A stretch of 64,000 nucleotides of DNA from Hetaerina americana (taxonomy: Eukaryota > Arthropoda > Insecta > Odonata > Calopterygidae). The translations under genes were made by a program, and so were the position numbers. The DNA lies in assembly GCA_022747635.1 (NCBI GenBank), contig JAKTNV010000074.1, forward strand, positions 496,001 to 560,000, read 5' to 3'. This document shows, one piece after another, positions 48,294 through 61,360 of the stretch (the stretch's first letter is position 1; each line of letters begins with the position of its first letter). The notes under the pieces are model-generated. The model had not been told where the DNA came from. It saw only the letters and a list, made by a program, of their open reading frames with translations, and searched no databases.

Positions 48294-51200
48294 ATGCGAA
48301 TTACGCTGAAGACCCTTCAACAACAGACATTTCAAGTTGAAATAGATGCTAGCCAAACAGTAAGTGTGCCGAAAAGCAATTGTGACTGTTACAAAACAAA
48401 TGACTGTTATTAGGTAAAATTAAAATACACGTTTGTTGAAATTGTTTATGTATGTGGGGGTGCTTTGGAAGCATATACATGAATTATCGTTAAAGAGGTG
48501 TTATTCTGGTGTATAATAAATTTATTATGATTTTTTAACTCAAAATTCCTTACCGGTGTATCCCTCTTGGTTTACATGATTTGCATTAATTTTGCAAGGT
48601 ATTTTTGGTTATTTGAACATTATCTAAAAAAATCCTAGCTTACTTGTCTGATCATGCGAAATTAACGCATGATTTTCTCATTAAAATGTTTAAGGAGCCG
48701 TCAGTAATTCAAACTTAACAACGAGGGTATGTTAAGTAGGTGTAACCCAAAACATTTTTTAATATGACTAATTTTTTTACAGGTTAAACATCTTAAAGAA
48801 AAAATAGAAACAGAGAAAGGGAAAGATTTCCCAGCCTCCAATCAGAGACTGATATATGCAGGTAATGCGCCGCCTAATTACATTGGACAATGAATTAGAT
48901 ACACGTCTGAGCTTTTACTACCTTCATGAATTGCTGACTCACTGCCATGATCCTTTCCATTAGTTTTATTGCGATATCAAATTTCTCTACTCAAACGATG
49001 TTACTGCCTATCATCATTAGCCTTGAAAGATTGCTGTTTATGGCAACATTGTGATATATTAAATGAATATTGGGACCATATAGAGAGTACAAATTGTGTG
49101 CTGTGAGCTTCCTTAATTTTTTTAGAAGGGTGACGAATTTGTTGAAAATATTGCATCGTTGTAATTTGTGTATTGAGGAGTAAATAGTCGTAATAATCTC
49201 TCTCCAATAATTGTATTATGACATCAAAGTCCTCAATCTGTTTAAAGTAGAGTTTGGCTGGTTTGGTTGAAATTATAAACTGGATTAGTAGTTGGACAAC
49301 TTTGTTGGAGAAACTCTAGGCTCTTGTGGTTCCTTTCTGTAGATACCGGTAAAAGTAGAATGAAGCCAATATGTTATCAAAACCCCTTGCAGAATCCAAA
49401 CCTGTGACCATTTTAGTATTTTGGCAATCAGATGCCCACATTTAGGAATCATTCATCATTATGTCTTAAGAGTAAAATTTTAAAAACTCCATAGAAATTC
49501 ATTTCATGGAATGCTAAAGTAACTATGCTGAAGGTGTGAGCTAGAGTTATGAATCTTTGTTAATTATTTTTAATGTTTAATGCGAATTTAGGAAATGCTT
49601 CACAAAGGAGAATGTTTTAATAATTTGTGCTGAGTTAGCATTAGGATTTACTAAACTAAATGATTTTCTTTTTTAGGAAAAATACTTAATGATGAATCTG
49701 CACTCACAGAGATTCACATTGAAGAGGATAAATTTGTTGTGGTCATGGTGACCAAGCAAAAGCCTGCTCCTCCACCACCACCTGTGCCAGCTGATCCAAC
49801 TGCGTTAGCTGCTAAGGATGCACATCCTACAGCTTCCAGTGGTGCTGCTGCTTCAAGTCCTTCAAAAGGGGAGTCATCAGCCAAAGGTGATGGTGTAAAT
49901 AGCAGCAGGACTACTAGCTCACAAGAAACTAGGTAAGAACTCCAAAATACTGTTGCCCCCGCTCAAGTACCCATTTGCTAATAATAAAAACCATAAACAC
50001 AGTAATCAACCTGAAGGTCGGTTTAGTAGGTGATGGTAGAGTTCTCCCAGTACTAAGCCCTATACGGCATGTGAAATTCACACATCAGGGTAGGGGGGCC
50101 TGTTCCTTTCCCTGTGTGTTCCAATCACTTGAGCTTGGGTGGAGCTGCAGGTGCCCAGAGTGCCTTGCCCGAGAATCGAACCCGGGACCCTCCGATCAGC
50201 AGTCCAATGCTCTACCCACCGGACTACCGCGACCTACTTGCTAATAATATTCATTATATTAATGTTCATGTATGTGGCGAATTTCAATAAACAGTTATTG
50301 GAAGGTGACTTGACAAGTTGTTTATTAACTGAAAAATTATTGAATCTTCCAAAAGATTGGTATGTTAAGCATGGAAAGTTTGTGGGCCAACTACTTCATT
50401 GTCAAAGGTGAAGTTTGGAAGGCATGAAGTGTATTCCTAGGGCCCTACTTACATTATTGCTGATTGGATTCCCCTTTCCCATTCTTACTCTATGTTGACA
50501 TTGTAAAGATTTGGTTTATAAGTGTTTCTTAAGGAGAAAAAGCTTAAGTTTTTCATTTTCAACATTATTTCTAGAATTTTTTGACCCAATAGTCGCTATG
50601 GTTTTAGTTCATGTTAGCATATTAAGTGCATCATTACTGGATTAAATATTTGACCAAGTACAAACCATTTGGCTATTAGCTGTTGGGACTAATTCATAAA
50701 GGAGGCTTTAGAAATAAGAATGGAAAAGAAAAATTTTAAGTTTGACCTAGAGTTCTCCTTTAAAAATGCTTGGCAGTAAGTTCTCTGAAATAGTTAGGAG
50801 AATAAGCAATAGGAAAGGTGCAGGAAATCATTTATCACCTGAGAACTAGCCTAGGTACGTACTAGGAATCAAATGACTTAAGAATTTAACCCTCAAGTTA
50901 ATAGTGGAATTACCCCTCAAAACATTTATGAAGACAGCCGATTAATTAATAAAGACAGTCTAACCTAGAGGGAAACTTGATAATCCTTCACTCAAGCAAT
51001 CAGGCAAGGCAAACTGAATCAGGTATCCATATTCCTGTTAATACCTGTGCATGCCCAAGGCTGCTCAGGTGCAAGAGTTGGATCAAGAATCAGGGTGGAC
51101 TGTTCACTAGAGAAGGGTTAAAAAGGAGTGTCCATTATCATACATGCCTTTCAACATGTGCTTGGAGGAAATGGTAAAAGAGCCATGGGAAGAACTGGAG

Positions 51201-54200
51201 GTAGGATGGCAGGCAATCAATAAAATCGGTGAGATGTGAATAGTCCTGCTTTAGTCAGCCAGTAAGCCAAGGGGTTAGCAATCAATTATTGCTCAATGCA
51301 TTGGAATACCAGTGTGATAGGTATGTGATTAGAATTGATGTAAAGATAAGAAAGGCTGTGAGGTTTTGAAGGAAGGTTATGGCAAGTGTAAACATTAAAA
51401 TAGGCGGTCATAACCATAGCAGGTTGTACTGTTTACCTATACTATTTTGGCAGTGTATTTGACCAACATGGTGGAAGTAGTAGGGAATAAAAAAAAGTAT
51501 TGCATTACGCAAATAAGCTTTCACAAGTTGGAGGGAATTTATTAAAGGGCAATTTGTTAGGATGTTCAGAAAAGATTAGTGAAACCTTGTGAGCTGTGTG
51601 CTCTTGTACAGTGTGGAAACATGATTGTTGACACAAGATGACAGGCGTAGATTGGTGGATTTTGAACTGAGGGTGTGGAGAAGGATGAAAAGGTGAAATG
51701 GATAGGAAGGGGAACAAATAAAGTGCTAAGTATGGTGGGGAGGAAAGAGAATCATTGGGAGGGATCTAAATGAGATGCTAAAGGTGGATTTGGAGCATTT
51801 TGATTGTAGATTAAACGTCAAAGACTGTTATTGAGAGACAAATGTTCAGCGAGCATGCAAAGGATTGGCATATTGAGTGGAAAGTAAGGGAGGAAGGAAG
51901 TGTGACAGTTTCAAAGAAGGGTTTATTGTAGTGGTCGATATCAGGTTTTTTGTTAGGAGTGGCAAAGGAATTTATTGTTGTTCAGTCTCTGTCCATCCAA
52001 AACCTACATGAAATGATAGACTAATACAGATTTAATGGTAGGATTATAGTGATTATTATTTTTAACTTAGGTTGTTTGTATGTATTTTACTTGAAGGCAA
52101 ACAATTGTGCTTCAGACCTGTGCAAATTGAATGAGTATAAATGCAGTTAATTGGGGCAACCAAATGCAGCACTTTGAAACAACTGCCTATTTCCTGCACT
52201 GAAACTAAGTGGTTCTTATTCATTACTCCATACTTAGAGTAAAAAGGCCATTATATTAAAATATTCTACGGTAGGCATTATTTTTTTCACTTATACTATG
52301 TGCCTACTGATGTACTCCTATATATCTAGTTAGGATAAAATATTCCCTGATTAAAGGGTCATGGTGACTTCTCATTCTAAGCTGTAATGAAATTCCATCA
52401 ATAACCATTAATGTATTTTTATTTCCTGAATAATAGCGATTAAACATGCAAAAAGTTGTCATGGCATGATTAAAATTCACCAAGATGCTTAAAAAAAGTA
52501 AAAAAATCTAATGTAGGAATCCGTTACTACAGTCAAGTGGAATTTTACATGGCTTGGTCATGAAATTTAAAATCATTGTTATTAATTCATTATGTATCCA
52601 TGAATGTTTATGCTACTGGGGAATATGCTCTAATAGTAGTGTATGAAAATTTGGCAGTGACCCTTGTGCATCAGGAATATGAGTTAGTAAAAGTAAAAGC
52701 GCAAAACCTTCAATGACAATATTCTATCTTTGAAAGCCTGGAATCAGAAAATATCTAATTGGTGACCACCCTGTACACAGAACTGATTACCTGATAGTAT
52801 TACTGTCAGAAGTGAAGCGAAAAACATCAGGTAATACCCTGTATAAAACACAACTTTCATAGTTTCTTTTCAATATATTCGAGGGTGTTACATTGTATTA
52901 TAGACTGGTAGGCTTAGAAATGTAAAAATAGGCTCCAGAATTTTGTCAGAAGGAATTTGTTTATGTATTCCTAGATGTAAGGAAATCCTTTGATTTTATC
53001 TTTTATGAAATAAGCTTGACTAACTAGGTATCAAGGATAACACATTCATAGGTTTAAAATCATATCTGAAAGATGGGTTACAATATGTCTAGATTAGAAG
53101 TTCTTCTGGAATTGCCGTATTGCCATATCCACTCCAAAATACATGATAAGAAGGCTTACCCCAAGGGTTCAGATTTGGTCCTCTATCGTATCTTATATAT
53201 ACTAATGATTTTGTTAACTGCATGGAAGAAACAATTAAGGAAAATAGACTCGGTTAATGTTGATAATAACATTTCTGAAGTAATGGATACCATTGAACAG
53301 GCCAAGAAATTGTTTTTATTAAATAATTTAATTAACAATGATGATAAAACCAAGTTAAAATGTATTTCTTTGAACAAATCCTTAAAAATCAAAACAATGT
53401 AGTTATAGTTTTAAGGGAGGCGACTGACAGCTAAGGTCATTTGCACTAATAGTGATGGTTGGGAAGGGAATGATGGAGAGAAACCCGGCATTCCGGTATT
53501 AGCTTACACTTGTCAAGAGGGTTGTGGAGTTTAATATCCCATCAGACTGACGTCGTACTCACTCAAAGTGCTCTCCACAAAGCACCTCAAATAGGGATCA
53601 GGATACCACTGAAAAATATCTGCCACCTCCAGGATTTGAGCCCGGGCCCTCTCAGTGGGAAGCCTGTGCATTAGCCACAGCACCATCCCGATCACCTCAT
53701 AACAATATCTCCACCCTTAAAAACACAATATCTTATATCTGCTAGGAAAATCTATATTCTAAGGATAAATGATTGAATTCCAATTAAACTGGAATCCTCA
53801 CATTGAATCTTTATCTGTAATAAAATCATGCGAGTCACATGCCAGACCTTCACTAAAACATCACTCTTGGCTCTCTACAGGGTGCAGTGCAAAAATCTGG
53901 ACAAATTAAACAATTTTCCCATAAAAAAATTTGGATTGGATGACGTCGGACATCCTGACAATGTGCTCCTTTGATTGAGTTTTCCTCGCTGGTGTTGCAA
54001 AACTTGTTTGCCTTTTCTGACTCATTATACTTGGCGACAACATTATATACTGCTGATCTAAGGCACCCAAAGGACCGAATAATTTTTTTGCAGAATGAAC
54101 AGTGCCCACTTTAATAATTGTGGCTCTTCAGTTACATTCTGCACATACTCTCAGCATTGCAACTTTTTTGAGGTTATGATCATTCAATACATACGTCAAG

Positions 54201-57200
54201 CTCATTTGGGTGCCAATGGCGACCTTACATGTGGTAAAAAGTGGCGGGAATTCCAAATTGAATTTTATATATTGTTCGGCCACATGCGCTACACCCTGTA
54301 ATATGCCAAAATTTATAACATATTTTCATGTAGTATCATTTTCTGGGGACAAGCCTCCAACTTGTGTATTAATGAATTATTAACGATTCAGAGGAGAACC
54401 TTCAGAACTCTAAATAAACTGCAACCAACTAGGTCATGCAAGCACTCTTACTCTGAGACAAAATCTTAAAGCTACGAGGTGCCTATATCTTCTGACTATT
54501 CTCTGTTCTATTAAACATGGCTTCTACTTCGTCACTCCCTTTTTAGGTACACTTTCCAATAACAGCAGTCGTATAAATGACCTAGACACAATTGCTCATA
54601 ATTATCCTTCTTGGATAAAAATTTCTTATATGAAGGAATTCAGTACTTCAGCCAACTCCTTGACAAAATTTAAAGAAAATGGTGTATGTATTGTGCTTTT
54701 TATTAAAAATATATTATGTGATAAAACCTGTTATTAATTTATCAATCTCACAAATAATATATATTTTTGAATAATAACATATCTACAGCTTCAATTATAT
54801 TATACTATAGCATGATTCAAACATTGTAAATGTTTCACTGACCTACTTTGTAAAATTGAAGGTTATTAAATATTATTCTTATTATCATCTAAAACCTCTG
54901 TGAAGTGGTAGGCTATCATTAATTAATGAAAATAATAAAATATGAAGCCACTAACATATTATTGCTATTATTTTGAATCAGGGCTGTAAAAATACTGGTA
55001 GCTTGTGTTAAATACATTAATGGTCCTTTAATATTGGGTAAGTAAATTGTTTTTCTTTTTACAGTGGAAGGGTTTTAGTGGGAGATTCTACCTCTGTAGG
55101 ACCCACTGAAGGTGAAGCTGGGGGAGGGAGTGGTCATGGTCTAGAAGAAGCAGAGTCAGCGTTGTTGATGGGAGAAGATTATAATCAAATGGTTCGCAAT
55201 ATAATGGACATGGGTTATGAACGTGAACTGGTAAGAAGTTAGATTTAAAAGCAAATGAATAATGTGCACTATTATGTATACCAAGGGGGCTTATATGTAA
55301 TTTTAATATTGCTGAATTATAGTTATGTGTATTGTTTGCTTTATCATCTATACTTTTATGCTTGCGGTTACCCATCCTCCTAAATTCCCATTTAATTAAC
55401 TGGTAAACAAACACCATATTACCCCACCCATAAGATGCACCCTGATTATTCAAGTCAGAATTTATGAAAAATACTTGGATCAGGCAGAAAAGATCTAATT
55501 AATTTAATATTAGCAATTAATATAAACAAAATTGACTTGCTTTGTTAAAAATTTAGCTGCTACATGTATATCAATATTTATTCATCCTAGAATCTCAGAA
55601 ATTCATCGTCACTAGGTCAAAGCACCTTTCAGCTGTCTTGTTTCTTCTGAAGCTTAATTAACAAATTCTAGTTTAAATGCAATATGGTATGACAATCTTT
55701 TCTCTTAAGATCACATGAGGTTACTATTTTAACTTTTAAAAGATGTTTAGTTTCTGTTATTATTTTGATATTATAAACATTTGTATTAAGAGTAATCATT
55801 TTCTATGCCTTTGTGAAACTTTCATACTTACTGGGGTTGAATGCCTATAAACGTGAGTTTATTAGGAGAGGGAATTTTTTTAGGAAGTACTTTGAATGAG
55901 ATATTAAAACTGTTTGCTACTCCTGGCTCAAAACATTGATTATCAATATTTGTAATAAGGGCAACCACTTTCTATGCCTGATGTAGGAAAAATTTGTAAT
56001 TCACTCTTGGATCTATCTGTCTCCTTAACCTTAACCTTGTTCTTGAATTAAATGCAAATTGTTGATGTGGGTGCAAGATCAGCCGCACTCAAAGCTTGTT
56101 CCTAATTTTCAATGATTTTACTTTTTATTGCTCCAGTTATTTTTGTACTCATGTGGCTGTCTTCTTGCTGATTTTTCTTCATGGACATTTTTAAAACTAT
56201 GCATAAAATATAATTGAACTTTGCACAAGAAAATCTCAAATAATATTCCTGAACACAAATGTCGAAAAGTGCATGCTCAATAACGACACTAAGATGCTAG
56301 CAGGAGTGCTAAACACAAATTGAAGCAGCAGGCGTGCAATTATACCAGGAATTCCCCACTACTTGTTACTCGTTAAGCAAGTCATTTTTAGGGCCAATAT
56401 TTTCACTCATTATGTAAATTATTCACTATATAAGGTGCTCGTTAAGCGAGATTTCACTGTATGTGGACAACCCAGGGGATAATGGACGCACCTGTCCTAC
56501 TCCTCCTCCCAAGACCCACCAGTCAGACTCTCCTTTTACCACTGGCACTTGAGCAGTCGGAGACATGTACATATTGTGAATGTGACTCCTATCCCTCTAA
56601 TCTATCCTACAACCTTTCCGTAGCTCAGTGTTTCTCCTTAACCATCATCTCCCTCATCAATCTCTCCCCTGGATCTGCCAAAATTATGGAGGTGAGAACT
56701 ATGAAACTACCTTCATGTGGGTGGGCATTTAGAAGTTTTGAATCTCCCTAACTAAACTCTCACCGATAGTCCTTGCCACTTCCTCCTCCTCCCTTCCCAG
56801 TACCCCCTTCCACAGCCCTCTCATATCTTCCACTAAAGACACCCAGTTCTAGCTAAAGAAGGCCTAAGAGAAAGTGGAAAAGCTTAAAGTATTATCAAGA
56901 TTGAACCGAGAAATGCACCAAACCAGCCTCCACAGCGACCACAAAATTACTTTAATTGTCCATGGAGAGCAAGTGCAGCTCCGATCATGCAAATGTTTTT
57001 TTTCACTCCCAATTTTTTTGTGCAAAATTAAATTGTCACTCTTTACATACTTAATGACGTGCCTGTGATCTCAACTATTTTGCAAACTTTGATTGCTTGA
57101 TCACTCAAAAGCATATGGTGGATTTCATCAATCATTTCGGGGAAGTCACTTCTACTGGATGTCCCAGACAATGTTCGCATTTGGGGATATGGCCATGTAT

Positions 57201-58740
57201 AAACTCATTTACCCACCAGTCGCAAACACAGGAGCAGATGTGCCATGAACTTCATCTGACTCAGCTTTAATCTCTTTTAGGATTAAGCCTTTTAAATAGA
57301 AATGTTTCATCACTGCATGGAACTAACATTTTTTCCATTTTTCTTAATAAGCCAAAGTCTTTTTAAAAAAATTTGTTTTCTCAGGTGTAACTTTATGGAA
57401 TTTGCACTAGATGATCTAAATTTCATTATATTTCAATAAGCAAAAGTCTGTTGCTTTAATGGACTATGAAAATAGAACCATGTGATCAATACAGCTTAAG
57501 CCCTACCAGCAGTCTAATAAGAGTTGAGGCTTACTAAAAGAAAAAATTTTCCAATGCGATAAGCACCATCTCTTGGAACTTCTATGGAATTAATAACAAC
57601 TATGTATATATCATTATGACTCAAATTTACATGGACAACTATTGTCATTTTTCAGAAGTCAAGCTCTTCTTTGTTTAAATGAAAACTTGATTAGTTGTAT
57701 TAATAATTACATAAATGGAATAATTCATTAAAGGACTCATTACATTTTTTTCAGTGATACTTATGATATGCTACCGACTCAATGTTAGTAGAAATTTTGC
57801 ATTATATATTATTAAATTAAGTATTTTTCATATTTCGATAGAATTTTCTAATGCTTAGTAGGTTTACTAATACATTATATGGAGTAATTAGAAGTCAATG
57901 GCAATCAATTTAATATAAGATTTGTGGGTGGAAGGAGGAGGTGGAAGCTGATTAGTAGTGTGAAAAAAAACACTAGATGATCTAAATTTCACCTTATCTG
58001 GATAATCCCTGGCCTGGTGTAGACCAGTTTAGCTAATGGTCAAATTATTTTGAATTTCCTTTGGCTGAACATTAGGCAGACTTATTATCTCTTATGTTGT
58101 GAATTACCATATTTTCTTCAGCTATGTTTGTTTATTGTGTTCTTCCTTATTAGTGTTAATTGGTACTGGTGCCCACAATAACCTATACAGAATTTTCCCA
58201 AGTTTTGGTTTTAATTTTGACATAGACTGTTACACATAAATGAAACTAGTGTTGATAGAATAACTTCCTAGCTGCATCATGTTTCTTAAAAACTTTTTGT
58301 CTCAAAAGAATTCGGAAAAAGAAATTGGGTACTTGTGCAGTCTTTCCTGAAAATTATTGAGCATTTTTCCTCTGGTTCTGCCAGCCAGAAAAAATTTGGT
58401 TTATATGGTCATCTGAAATTGTCAGAGAATTCAGTAAGTGATTAACTTTAAAGTATGTGCAGAATGCGTGCAAGCAATTCAATAATCTCTTTTTTTTTGT
58501 CTCAGGTTGAAGAAGCTCTAAGGGCTAGTTTTAATAACCCAGACAGAGCTGTGGAATATCTCCTCACTGGTATACCATCTTCTCTTTTGGATGACCTTCC
58601 TCCGTCTTCATCTCCCGCATCTGGTGGAGGGACGACCACAGGGGCAGCCCTTGGTGCAGCTTTGGCCAGTATCCACAGAGATTCTGATTCATCTTCATCA
58701 CCACCTCCTACTGGTGAAATACCAGCTGGTGATGCACAAG
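48294..58740 (+). CDS. Rad23: RAD23 (ubiquitin receptor and XPC partner), 5' part, five exons
   Basis: Exons 48294-48359, 48783-48861, 49677-49932, 55065-55230 and 58506-58740. GT-AG junctions are in phase, giving 267 residues. Residues 1-77 are the ubiquitin-like domain ([60 protein letters not shown]). A Pro/Ala/Ser-rich linker follows ([14 protein letters not shown]). Residues about 170-213 are UBA1 ([16 protein letters not shown] joined across an intron to [20 protein letters not shown]). Known role: the UBL binds the proteasome and UBA domains bind ubiquitin chains, delivering substrates for degradation, while a later domain binds XPC in nucleotide-excision repair. The XPC-binding domain and UBA2 are not in the window; exon 5 ends at a GTACGC donor. 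The first ATG fits the UBL start exactly. Head to head with CDC50. Confidence 0.97.
49987..50236 (-). mobile_element. tRNA-derived SINE, family A
   Basis: Read on the minus strand: GCGGTAGTCCGGTGGGTAGA, GCATTGGACTGCTGATCGG, B box GGTTCGATTCT, GGCACTCTGGGCACCTGCAG, GGGAAAGGAACAGGC, GTGTGAATTTCACATGCCGT, CTAAACCGACCTTCAGGTTG and a TTTATGGTTTTTATT tail. It lies in the RAD23 intron 55 bp downstream of exon 3. Confidence 0.85.
51390..52020 (+). mobile_element. Decayed LINE 3' part
   Basis: CAGGTTGTACTGTTTACCTA, TTTGACCAACATGGTGGAAG, GGGTGTGGAGAAGGATGAAA and TAAGTATGGTGGGGAGGAAA correspond in order to the first LINE family (compare 28371-29000), as does the end, CCATCCAAAACCTACATGAA. There are many small indels and no open frame. 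It is the oldest of the copies in the window. Confidence 0.75.
53408..53697 (-). mobile_element. tRNA-derived SINE, family D
   Basis: Minus strand: tRNA-like head GATCGGGATGGTGCTGTGGC, AATGCACAGGCTTCCCACTG, B-box-like GGGCTCAAATCC. The body follows: GGCAGATATTTTTCAGTGGT, TTTGAGGTGCTTTGTGGAGA, GAGTGAGTACGACGTCAGTC, TGCCGGGTTTCTCTCCATCA and AATGACCTTAGCTGTCAGTC. A headless copy is at 33232-33445. Inserted in the decayed Jockey-like element. Confidence 0.8.
53878..54298. mobile_element. 421-bp TIR element with TA target duplication
   Basis: CAGGGTG at the left and CACCCTG at the right, each flanked by TA (53876-53877 and 54299-54300). The TIR is short. A 67-codon minus-strand frame inside (from 54109) is not a recognisable transposase. 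Probably a non-autonomous Tc1/mariner-type element inserted in the older LINE. Confidence 0.65.
55412..55880 (+). repeat. Interspersed repeat, same family as 4352-4720
   Basis: Starts ACCATATTACCCCACCCATA, AGATGCACCCTG and goes on with TTTATGAAAAATACTTGGAT and CAGGCAGAAAAG. It includes GGGGTTGAATGCCTATAAAC. It lies in the RAD23 intron between exons 4 and 5. Confidence 0.5.
56490..56870. repeat. LINE scrap joined to a module-type repeat
   Basis: 56490-56620 matches the minus strand of the first LINE around its NLYVSDCSGAGGELG region (ACCACTGGCACTTGAGCAGT, CGGAGACATGTAC, CCCTCTAATCTATCC). 56640-56740 then matches 23960-24050 (GATCTGCCAAAATTATGGAG, GTGAGAAC, GTGGGTGGGC). A pyrimidine-rich tract follows, and a strongly diverged module-like CTAAAGAAGGCCTAAGAG at 56844-56870. 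Confidence 0.45.
56930..57370 (-). mobile_element. N-terminal mariner fragment
   Basis: In shifting minus-strand frames: [35 protein letters not shown] and [19 protein letters not shown]. These match the helix-turn-helix region of mariner transposases (GRPVEVTTPEMI..VLSDRRIKVREIVEATGI type). No catalytic part and no TIRs were found. It is unlike the three other mariner families in the window. Confidence 0.65.
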
Positions 58741-59805
58741 GTACGCTTGAGATTTATTTGGTGTGTCACTCTGACCAATAAAGTAACTTGACGAATGGTA
58801 TTTTAAAACTAATATCCGTAATATTATGAAATATTTAAAATTTTGGAGAATTAGGTGCACGCCATTGTTATATTACAGCAAACCAGAAGGTAGGTTTAAA
58901 TTAGTTTTCTTTCTTGTAGATGTGACTTTTCAGCATGTGTAATTTCAAGGTTACTTGCATATAGATAGAATGTGTGCCTTCAATATTCCCTTGTTTTCTT
59001 AAAAACTGCATCAGTGATATCAAAACTGTTAGAGTACAAATTATACTGGCATATTTAATTTACCCATCTAGTCATGGAGTCATGCACTCATAACTGGACC
59101 AAGTCCTCCTATGGAAAATAGGTGAATGTGAGAAGGCCACGTTCTCTTGTTTTATTGAAGTATTAATGCTTCAACTTATTAACTTCAAGGTTCTCATTTT
59201 ATATATTATTTGCAGCTGATATTCTGTAGTTGAAAGCATCTGGAGAAAAACACCCAGTGTCACATTATGAAACCTTTAAATAGTGGGATTTTTTGCGATA
59301 CATTGTAGCATTGGTATGAGAAGAATTTAAAAATCCTTAACCTACTATGCAATGTTAAGGAAACATAATTCAAACATTATCAGTAAAGTATCTTATGGTA
59401 GTCTAAGAGCATCTAAGAGGATTTTAGTAAATGATGCATATGACTTATAAGAAGCCATGATATATTAAATTCCATTTGGTTGATAACCGTAAAAAATATC
59501 ATCTGCATAGAATGCAAGGTAAGTAAATTTTCTCAATAATTTGTTTATTTAGACTAGACATTTATCATGCAGCCGACATATATGATACAGCCTACATATA
59601 TGGGTTTACATATTTCAATTGGCAAAGAAATTGTTTGTGTGTTTCAATTGAAAAGGAAAAAAAAATGTTATCATCATCATATTTTCTTTGATTTTTAATG
59701 GGCAGTTGTAATATTAAAGGTTGGAAGCGTAGCCTAATAGATGTGTATATAAGTGATTATTTACAGAAAAACAAATCTCCCATATCAAGTCACCTGAAGG
59801 TTAAG

Positions 59806-60147
59806 TGACCAATCAAGGAAAGGGGGTAGGGAGTGGGAGAGGGTATAGGTAAAGTGTAGAGCAGGAGCCTCAAACAGTTGAGTTGACTCTCCACAGAGGG
59901 TTGATGGTGGTGTTAGATAGGGGAAGTGAATAGGAGATGAGAAATTACTGGGTGTAAAGACAGATTACTGGGTGTAAAGGACATCAAGGAGAAGGGAATG
60001 TAAGGGAAACACACCGTCATCAACCAGGAATCCATTTGTGGATTGTGGAGGACCCCTTGTGGAGAGTCAACTCAACTGTTTGTGGCTCCTGCTCTACACT
60101 TTACTGATACCCTCTCCCACTCCCTACCCCCTTTCCTTGGTTGGTCA
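59806..60147. repeat. Long inverted repeat, arms of about 89 bp
   Basis: Left arm 59806-59894 (TGACCAATCAAGGAAAGGGG to GACTCTCCACA) and right arm 60058-60147 (TGTGGAGAGTCAACTCAACT to CCTTGGTTGGTCA) are inverted copies with about four mismatches and a one-base gap. About 163 bp lie between them. Confidence 0.9.
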
Positions 60148-60360
60148 ATATCCTCCCCCCCCCCTCCCTTTCTCCCAAGTTCTCCCTCCCTCTACTTTAA
60201 CACCACACCTCCAATCCACCCTTAACCACCCCCTCCCACTGCATCCATGCATATATGAATACCAAAAAGTCCAGTATATTGTACCTGATGATGCCGGATA
60301 TTTAACTAAATCAGTAATTTTTGAAATAAATGTCAGTGGAACTTGCAAAGCTGTTATTAT
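60148..60360 (+). repeat. Pyrimidine tract and CTGATGATG module
   Basis: A C/T-rich tract (60148-60240) is followed by CTGATGATGCCGGATATTTA (from 60285), in which the stem has decayed. GAAATAAATGTCAGTGG (60330-60345) is comparable with AATAAAGTGTGG after the modules at 35898 and 37898. It directly adjoins the right arm of the inverted repeat. Confidence 0.5.
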
Positions 60361-61029
60361 TCACTTTTCATCATGAAGTTCCATCAAATTGAGCCGAAAA
60401 CCTTAGAATTCATCAGCATCTCTATTTACATCACAAGTCTCATTTTCTTATTTTTATTGATCAACTTGCTCTCTTAAAAATACATCATCTTTAACAGTCA
60501 ATTTTATATGTATTTCAAATTGTGATGTTATTCCCCAGTTAGTTATGCCGCTACCATTTCAGCTCCCCAATTTCACTGCAAAACTTTAAGATAAGCTTTA
60601 TTTTAATGAATTCAATTTGCTGCCTCTTTTCCAAAAGCATTCCTCTGCACTGTCATTTGAAGTGCTCACATAAAACACAAAATCAGTCATTGCCACTAAT
60701 TGCTGGTAAATGAACTAAGCCTTTTATATCTTATTTCATTACATTAATTTCTTCTCTTTCAAGGAGTTAAAAGGAACTTAACTGCCACAAAAGATGAAGT
60801 TTGCCTAAAGGTTAATAACCATTGGTGGGCGAGTTTAATGATTTGGTCTATCAGTCCATATTGTCAGGGAAATTCTCCAATTTGGACCTAGAAAATGTCA
60901 ATGTTTCAATTTTTGAAATATATATACACATAGTGCCCTACCCTACCTTCTCAAGAGGAGTGGTGGAAGTTAAGTTAGGGTCCAGCTTTAAAGGTCCCCT
61001 TGAATTTAAGGAAGAAATAAATTTCATAG

Positions 61030-61360
61030 TACCATATTTTCCCATCGGTAACGCGTCCCTTATGTATATAGTGCACCCAGAACTCTGAAGTTATCGTGAA
61101 TTTGTGTAGATGCCGCGGTCTCAGAGCTTCATAGTTATCTTAAATGTGTATAGATCTGTGTGCATCTGTATATACATATATGCGAGTAAAAATTGTGTAT
61201 AGTGTGTGTAAAAATATGTCTATATCGGATGTGTGTGTGTCAAAATAAGTCCATGTTTAGATTTTTTCAATTTTCATTACATAATTCGCATCGTAATTTT
61301 TTCGATCATCTGAACATTTTGTATAGATTATGCGCGGGTTATTGATGGGAAAATACGGTA
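61030..61360. mobile_element. 331-bp TIR element (MITE)
   Basis: Left end TACCATATTTTCCCATCGGT, AACGCG; right end, in reverse, TACCGTATTTTCCCATCAAT, AACCCGCG. The interior is TG/TA-rich and non-coding. The ends resemble those of the small elements at 6617 and 55412 only in their first bases. Confidence 0.7.

Larger units (their letters stand above)
52780..54880 (+). mobile_element. Decayed Jockey/CR1-type non-LTR element with two insertions
   Basis: Plus-strand RT relics: [51 protein letters not shown] (the GVPQGSVLGPLLF block) and [21 protein letters not shown]-terminal part near 54330-54450 reads [20 protein letters not shown]. Between them sit a SINE (53408-53697) and a TIR element (53878-54298). 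It differs from both RTE-like LINEs in the window. Stops are frequent and the exact ends are not resolved. Confidence 0.75.
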
